From positions 1-12,428 of the forward strand of contig RDYY01000016.1 of assembly GCA_004293505.1 (NCBI GenBank): 12,428 bases of DNA, written 5' to 3'. The notes under the pieces are model-generated. The model was not told where the DNA came from, ran no database searches, and was given only the letters and a program-made list of their open reading frames with translations. This DNA comes from Sphingobacteriia bacterium (GTDB taxonomy: Bacteria > Bacteroidota > Bacteroidia > Chitinophagales > Chitinophagaceae). Made by a program: the position numbers and the translations under genes. Shown piece by piece: positions 7,541-12,428 of the stretch (within the stretch, counting starts at the first letter, position 1; each line of letters opens with the position of its first letter).

Positions 7541-10500
7541 ATGTCAAAAACAACGCGTCAAATTTTTCAAACCAATAACCCCACCCGCTGGCAAAGCTTC
7601 AAGTGGGGCGGGCGATTGTTGTTGTTTTTGCTTTGCTTGGCCATTGCGGCCATTGTATTGGCCATTCGCACAGCTTATTTGCCCGACGTACCCAAGGCCA
7701 AAACAGAATCCTTTCGCAAAATTTTGGAAGCCCCCGATACGCGCGATTCCATCACCAAAGAATACCAAGGCTTTAGAAAGTTTTTTGCCAAAAATGAAAA
7801 ACCCAGTTTCAACTATGGGCAAGCCGATAGCGACTCAAACAATGTGTTGATGAACAAAGCCTTTCCCGACAGCATTGGCATGCGGGCAGCTTTTTATGTG
7901 GACTGGGACCCCCAAGCATTTTTCTCCTTAAAACGCAACATCAACAAACTCAACTTGGTCATCCCCGAATGGTTTTTTTTCGACCCAACGGGTGATTCCT
8001 TGGTGGTGCGGCGTGAACTGAGGGGGTACAACCTCATCAAAAAATCAGGGGCCAAAGTCATGCCCATGTTGACCAACAACGTGCACGGCAAATGGGATGG
8101 CGCTGTGGTCAACCGCATTTTGAACAATCCCACCAAAAGGCAGAAGCTCATCAATGATTTGTTGCGTACCGTTGAAAAAGACCGTTTTCATGGCATCAAT
8201 ATAGACTTGGAGGAATTGATAGAAAAAGACAATGGGGTCTTGGCCAATTTTCAAAAAGAACTCTACCAAGCTTTTCATGCCAAGGGTTTGTTGGTTTCGC
8301 AAGACGTGATGCCCTTTAACCTGGACTATGATTACAAGACCTTGGCCCAATACAACGACTACCTTTTTTTGATGGCTTATGACCAATATTCCAATGAGTC
8401 CCAACCAGGACCCATCAGCGGCCAAAAATGGATTGAAGCCGCCGTGGACCAATTGGTGAAAAAAGTTCCCCCAGCCAAAATTGTGATGTGCATTGCAGGC
8501 TTTGGTTACGATTGGCCCAAGGGATCGGCCGGCAGTGACGTAACCTACCAACAAGCTTTGAGCATTGCCAAAGAAAAGGGGAGAAAAATTGTTTTTGACA
8601 ACGATTCTTATAACCTGCATTTTAGTTATTACGACGACGACAATGTGTTGCACGAAGTTCATTTTACCGATGCAGCCACCAATTTCAATGCCCTGCGTTT
8701 TGCCACCGAATATGGTTTTGCGGGAACGGCTTTGTGGCGCATGGGAAGCGAAGACAGCCGGCTCTGGGACTTTTACCACCTGCGCATGGACCGCCAGGCT
8801 TTGGGCCGATTTGATTTCCAAGAATTCTCCAAAGTAGAAAGCAGCAACGACGTGGATTTCATGGGCGAAGGAGAAATTTTGGACGTGGTTTCAACTCCCA
8901 CCCCCGGCAAGATCCGCACCGAATTGGACAGCAGTTGGATGTTGATCTCTGAAGAGTTTTACGACACCCTGCCTTCTATGTTTGTGGTCAAACAAAGTGG
9001 CAAACCCAAGGACAAAAAAATGGTCCTCACTTTTGATGACGGACCCGACCCTTTGTACACCCGCCAAATCTTGGACATCTTGGACCAATACAAAGTAGTG
9101 GCCAATTTTTTCATTGTGGGGATCATGGCCGAGCAAAACATTCCCTTGGTCAAAAGGATTTACAACAGCGGGCACGAGATCAGCAACCACACGTTTACCC
9201 ACCCCAACATGGCCGAAGTGAGCCGACAAAGGGCGCTGTTGGAAATGGATGCCACCCGCTTGTTGATTGAAGCCATTACCGGCCGCAGCACCATCATGTT
9301 CAGGGCACCTTTTAATGCAGACAGCCGACCCGAAACCATGGAGGAATTGATTCCCGTGGCCCTGAGTCGCACCAAAAATTATTTGACCATTGGTGAAAAC
9401 ATTGATCCCTTGGATTGGCAAGCCGACATTGAAAAAAACTTCAACGCCGACAGCATCGTGAACCGCGTCATCCGCATGAAGGACCAAGGGAACATCATTT
9501 TGTTGCACGATGCCGGTGGCGACCGCAGCGCTACGGTCAAAGCCCTGCCGCGCATCATTGAATATTTTCAAAAACAAGGCTATGTGTTTACCACAGTGGC
9601 CGACTTGATGGGCAAGACCCGAGACGATGTCATGCCACCTGTTCCCAATTACCAAGGAAACTATTTGTTGCGCTTCAATTATTTTTTGGCCCAAGCAGGT
9701 TATTACTTGAGTCACTTTTTTTACAGCACAGTGATTTTGTTCTTGGTCTTGGGTTGCTTGCGCATTGCTTGGGTCTTGGTCATGTCATTGTTGGCCAAGC
9801 GCAGACAAAGATTGAATCCTCCTAAAGCATGGGAAACAATACCACCAGTTTCCATCATTGTGCCAGCTTACAACGAAGAAGTGAACGTGGTCAGGTCCCT
9901 GCACAATTTGTTGCGTTGTGAATACCCCGCATTTGATTTGGTCTTTGTAGACGATGGCAGCACAGACCAAACCCTGTCCTTGGTACAAGCTGCTTTTGGC
10001 CAAGATCCCCGGGTAAAAATCTTGCACAAAACCAATGGGGGAAAAGCTTCTGCCCTCAACTTGGGCATAGCCCACAGCAACGCCGCATACTTGGTTTGCA
10101 TTGATGCAGACACGCAATTGTTGCCTGATGCGGTGGGGCATTTGATGCAACATTTTACCGATCCCGAAACAGGCGCGGTGGCCGGCAATGTAAAAGTGGG
10201 CAACCAAGTAAACCTCTTGACCCTGTGGCAAGGAGTAGAATATGTGAGCAGCCAACAATTGGACCGCCAAGCTTTTGACCAATGGAATGCCATCACCGTG
10301 GTACCGGGTGCCATTGGGGCTTTTCGCAAGTCGGTGGTCTTGGAAGCTGGGGGATTTACTTCCGATACCTTGGCCGAGGACTGTGACCTGACGGTTAGGA
10401 TTTTGCGTTGTGGGTACCGCATCCGCAGCGAGAACAAAGCCATTGCCTATACCGAAGCCCCAGAAAAATTAAACGGTTTCATGAAGCAACGCTTTCGCTG

Positions 10501-10912
10501 GACTTTTGGGGTCATGCAAACTTTTTGGAAAAACAGAGATGCCCTTTTTAATGTCAACGACAAGGCTTTGGGCTGGTGGGCCTTCCCCGATTTGCTCTTG
10601 TTCAAGTACATCATACCCCTCTTTTCTCCCTTGGCCGATGTGTTGATGCTCTTGGGTTTGTTGACCGGCAATGCAGCCGAAATTGGATTTTACTATGGCA
10701 TTTTCATGTTGGCCGACCTGTTGCTGGCCAGTGTGGCTTTTTACATAGAAGGAGAAAAAGCCTGGAAATTGCTCCTCATCATTCCCCAGCGCATCATTTA
10801 CCGCTGGTTGCTCTTGGTGGTGGTCTTCCGCACTTTGCGCAAAGCCATTCAAGGAGAATGGCAACATTGGGGCACCCAGAAAAGAACCGGCAATGTGGTG
10901 ACCGAGGGCTAA
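7541..10912 (+). CDS. Three-domain glycan synthase: GH18 glycosidase, NodB/CE4 deacetylase and family 2 glycosyltransferase
   Basis: A 1123-residue membrane protein. TM1 is near residues 24-46 after a basic N-terminus. A GH18-like domain (about 113-416) has GINIDLEE with D222 and acid E224 and the MAYDQY strand; the first two aspartates of the usual D-x-x-D-x-D-x-E motif are H and N. A NodB/CE4 domain (about 490-690) has all motifs: TFDDGPD (base D499, metal D500), H550-T-F-T-H554, RAPF, IDPLDW and ILLHD. A hydrophobic segment near 729-751 followed by KRRQR returns the chain to the cytoplasm. The GT2 domain (about 770-1000) has VDDG (D804, D805), D855-A-D857, E946-D947 and Q983-RFRW987, typical of processive synthases, followed by several membrane helices. 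By analogy with PgaB and PgaC it probably makes a beta-linked GlcNAc-type polymer, then deacetylates and trims it outside. ATG 7541 is chosen because an upstream TTG (7475) lies in the terminator. Product identity is inferred. Confidence 0.9.
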   Translation: MSKTTRQIFQTNNPTRWQSFKWGGRLLLFLLCLAIAAIVLAIRTAYLPDVPKAKTESFRKILEAPDTRDSITKEYQGFRKFFAKNEKPSFNYGQADSDSNNVLMNKAFPDSIGMRAAFYVDWDPQAFFSLKRNINKLNLVIPEWFFFDPTGDSLVVRRELRGYNLIKKSGAKVMPMLTNNVHGKWDGAVVNRILNNPTKRQKLINDLLRTVEKDRFHGINIDLEELIEKDNGVLANFQKELYQAFHAKGLLVSQDVMPFNLDYDYKTLAQYNDYLFLMAYDQYSNESQPGPISGQKWIEAAVDQLVKKVPPAKIVMCIAGFGYDWPKGSAGSDVTYQQALSIAKEKGRKIVFDNDSYNLHFSYYDDDNVLHEVHFTDAATNFNALRFATEYGFAGTALWRMGSEDSRLWDFYHLRMDRQALGRFDFQEFSKVESSNDVDFMGEGEILDVVSTPTPGKIRTELDSSWMLISEEFYDTLPSMFVVKQSGKPKDKKMVLTFDDGPDPLYTRQILDILDQYKVVANFFIVGIMAEQNIPLVKRIYNSGHEISNHTFTHPNMAEVSRQRALLEMDATRLLIEAITGRSTIMFRAPFNADSRPETMEELIPVALSRTKNYLTIGENIDPLDWQADIEKNFNADSIVNRVIRMKDQGNIILLHDAGGDRSATVKALPRIIEYFQKQGYVFTTVADLMGKTRDDVMPPVPNYQGNYLLRFNYFLAQAGYYLSHFFYSTVILFLVLGCLRIAWVLVMSLLAKRRQRLNPPKAWETIPPVSIIVPAYNEEVNVVRSLHNLLRCEYPAFDLVFVDDGSTDQTLSLVQAAFGQDPRVKILHKTNGGKASALNLGIAHSNAAYLVCIDADTQLLPDAVGHLMQHFTDPETGAVAGNVKVGNQVNLLTLWQGVEYVSSQQLDRQAFDQWNAITVVPGAIGAFRKSVVLEAGGFTSDTLAEDCDLTVRILRCGYRIRSENKAIAYTEAPEKLNGFMKQRFRWTFGVMQTFWKNRDALFNVNDKALGWWAFPDLLLFKYIIPLFSPLADVLMLLGLLTGNAAEIGFYYGIFMLADLLLASVAFYIEGEKAWKLLLIIPQRIIYRWLLLVVVFRTLRKAIQGEWQHWGTQKRTGNVVTEG

Positions 10913-10946
10913 AAAGTCTTTTCTTTGCAGCGCTGAAACCACGCAC

Positions 10947-11909
10947 ATGAAACTAAAAGACATTGTTGTTCAAAACGAAAAAGAAACCCGCGGCGGGTTT
11001 GGAGAAGGCATCCACGAAATTGGGAAAGAAAACCCCCAAGTAGTGGCTTTGACGGCCGACCTGGCTGGGTCTTTAAAGCTGGGTCCTTTCATCAAAGACT
11101 TCCCCGACCGTTTTGTACAATGTGGTATTTCAGAAGCCAACATGATGGGGGTAGCTGCTGGTTTAACCATTGGCGGGAAAATTCCTTATACCACCACTTT
11201 TGCGAATTTCAGCACTGGTAGGGTATATGACCAAATTCGCCAAAGCATTGCTTATTCGGGCAAGAACGTCAAAATCTGTGCTTCACACGCAGGTTTAACT
11301 TTGGGAGAAGACGGTGCCACCCACCAGATTTTAGAAGACATTGGGTTGATGAAAATGTTGCCCGGCATGACCGTGATTGTGCCTTGCGATTTCAACCAAA
11401 CCAAAGCCGCTACCAAAGCCATCGCCAGTTACGAAGGCCCAGTTTACCTGCGTTTTGGCCGACCCAAATGGCCCAATTTCACCGCTGCAGATGGATCAGA
11501 TTTTGTGATCGGCAAAGCCCAACAATTGAGTGAGGGCAGCGATGTTTCCATTTTTGCTTGTGGCCACATGGTGTGGAAAGCCATTGAAGCAGGTCGCATG
11601 TTGGAAGAGCGTGGCATTGGCGTAGAATTGTTCAATATCCATACCATCAAACCCTTGGATACCGCTGCCATCATTCATTCCCTCAGCAAAACCAAGTGTG
11701 CAGTAACGGTTGAAGAGCACAATGTCATTGGTGGCTTGGGCGATGCTGTGGCGCAAACAGCTGCCCGTCACATTCCTGTGCCCATTGAATACATTGGCAC
11801 CAAGGATACATTTGGTGAAAGTGGTAAACCCACAGAACTCTTGACCAAATACGGATTGGATACCCCCAATATTGTGGCGGCTGTAGAAAAAGTCATGTCC
11901 CGCAAATAA
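10947..11909 (+). CDS. Transketolase C-terminal subunit (pyrimidine-binding and C-terminal domains)
   Basis: A 320-residue protein matching the C-terminal half of transketolase. It holds the pyrimidine-binding domain with the thiamine-activating glutamate E63 in [15 protein letters not shown], then [16 protein letters not shown] and [12 protein letters not shown]. The C-terminal domain follows (about 190-310), with [14 protein letters not shown] and [13 protein letters not shown]. In Bacteroidota and many other bacteria transketolase is often made as two proteins, with a thiamine-pyrophosphate N-terminal half of about 280 residues, usually encoded immediately upstream. Here the upstream gene is the glycan synthase, 34 bp away on the same strand, and no N-terminal half is visible. 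Likely role: two-carbon ketol transfer in the pentose phosphate pathway, or a related sugar reaction if the unseen partner is specialised. Its TAA directly abuts the convergent pdxH stop. Confidence 0.9.
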   Translation: MKLKDIVVQNEKETRGGFGEGIHEIGKENPQVVALTADLAGSLKLGPFIKDFPDRFVQCGISEANMMGVAAGLTIGGKIPYTTTFANFSTGRVYDQIRQSIAYSGKNVKICASHAGLTLGEDGATHQILEDIGLMKMLPGMTVIVPCDFNQTKAATKAIASYEGPVYLRFGRPKWPNFTAADGSDFVIGKAQQLSEGSDVSIFACGHMVWKAIEAGRMLEERGIGVELFNIHTIKPLDTAAIIHSLSKTKCAVTVEEHNVIGGLGDAVAQTAARHIPVPIEYIGTKDTFGESGKPTELLTKYGLDTPNIVAAVEKVMSRK

Positions 11910-12428
11910 TCAGGGCGCCAACCTTTCTCTTTTCCACTCCCCATTGGCTTGCAAAGCATAAGCCATGCGATCGTGTAGGCGACTGCTCCTGCCCTGCCAA
12001 AATTCCAAATAATCTGGTACCAAGCGGTAACCGCCCCAATGTGCGGGACGGGGAATGAAACTGTCGGGTGGATATTGTTGGTGGAGGGCTGTAAAATTTT
12101 CTTCCAATACTTGCCGAGAAGCAATGGCTTGGCTTTGGGGCGAAGCCCATCCAATACTTGCCGAGAAGCAATGGCTTGGCTTTGGGGCGAAGCCCAAGCA
12201 CCCAAACGGCTTTCGGGCGGGCGGGAAAAGAAATAAGCATCACTTTCGGCCGGGCTGATTTTATCGATGCGGCCTTCTATCCGGACTTGCCTTTCCAATT
12301 CTTTCCAAAAAAACAGCAAAGCCGCTCCAGGATTGTTTTCCAAGTCTTGGCCCTTGTTGCTGTGGTAATTGGTAAAAAATACAAATCCCTGGTGGTCATA
12401 GTCTTTCAACAAAACAATGCGGGAATGA
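11910..12428 (-). pseudogene. pdxH: Pyridoxamine 5'-phosphate oxidase, frameshifted by a 47-bp tandem duplication; N-terminus outside window
   Basis: PdxH is an FMN enzyme that oxidises pyridoxine or pyridoxamine phosphate to pyridoxal phosphate. Reading leftwards from 12427, the first frame gives [21 protein letters not shown], then [12 protein letters not shown] and [19 protein letters not shown], all typical of PdxH. It then enters a second copy of a 47-bp unit and goes out of frame. The other frame carries the normal C-terminus: [28 protein letters not shown] and the terminal ERLAP, stopping at 11912-11910. Removing one copy restores one open frame of 156 residues plus stop, which with about 60 missing N-terminal residues gives the normal PdxH length near 215. 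As written, the shifted frame reads on without a stop to 11768. Apart from the duplication both halves look well conserved, pointing to a recent lesion or an assembly error. Confidence 0.9.
12103..12196. repeat. Perfect 47-bp tandem direct duplication inside pdxH
   Basis: Copies at 12103-12149 and 12150-12196 are identical; each begins TCCAATACTTGCC and ends GCGAAGCCCA, and identity stops sharply at both outer ends. The length is not a multiple of three, so it shifts the pdxH frame by two bases. Each unit has a small inverted repeat (GGCTT, 7-base spacer, AAGCC; first copy 12131-12147). Confidence 0.97.

Noticed and set aside
8045..9715. Two long antisense open frames (258 and 274 codons) within the glycan synthase gene
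   Set aside because: They have no recognisable domain or start context and lie opposite an intact gene with full catalytic motifs. Heavy use of TTG, GCC and AAA-type codons leaves few stops on the other strand.

Overview
The window looks like ordinary chromosomal DNA from a member of the Bacteroidota, possibly near Saprospirales or Chitinophagales (the phylum is likely, the order is a guess). The signs are exported proteins with Sec signal peptides ending in A-x-A-Q, start sites with no Shine-Dalgarno sequence, several matches to the Bacteroidota -7 promoter box TAnnTTTG, a transketolase encoded as separate halves, and the gene content. I see no tRNA, rRNA, CRISPR array, transposase or phage gene. 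No gene-free stretch exceeds 125 bp.

Layout from left to right. Positions 1-774 (minus) hold the N-terminal part of an exported M28-family metallopeptidase cut by the window edge. It is divergent from feoB (898-3018, plus), a ferrous iron transporter without a feoA neighbour. Tail to tail with feoB is a minus-strand run reading leftwards from 5706: bcp peroxiredoxin (5706-5239), a soluble GAF sensor histidine kinase (5167-3920) and an exported class A beta-lactamase-like serine hydrolase (3901-3020). Divergent from bcp is carB (5800-7446, plus). It encodes only the N-terminal half of the carbamoyl phosphate synthetase large subunit and is followed by a clear hairpin terminator. Next is a 1123-residue membrane protein (7541-10912) that joins a GH18 glycosidase domain, a NodB/CE4 polysaccharide deacetylase and a processive family 2 glycosyltransferase in one chain. 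A C-terminal-half transketolase subunit follows (10947-11909). On the minus strand at the right edge is pdxH (pyridoxamine 5'-phosphate oxidase), broken by a perfect 47-bp tandem duplication that shifts the frame.

The genes do not form one pathway. The most distinctive items are the three-domain glycan synthase, which looks like a one-polypeptide counterpart of the PgaB plus PgaC pair; the duplication-broken pdxH, which could be a real mutation, a reversible switch or an assembly error; the half-length carB with its own terminator; and the kinase to beta-lactamase-like gene pair. I see no clearly new defence or mobile system here. The fusion protein and the pdxH duplication deserve most follow-up.
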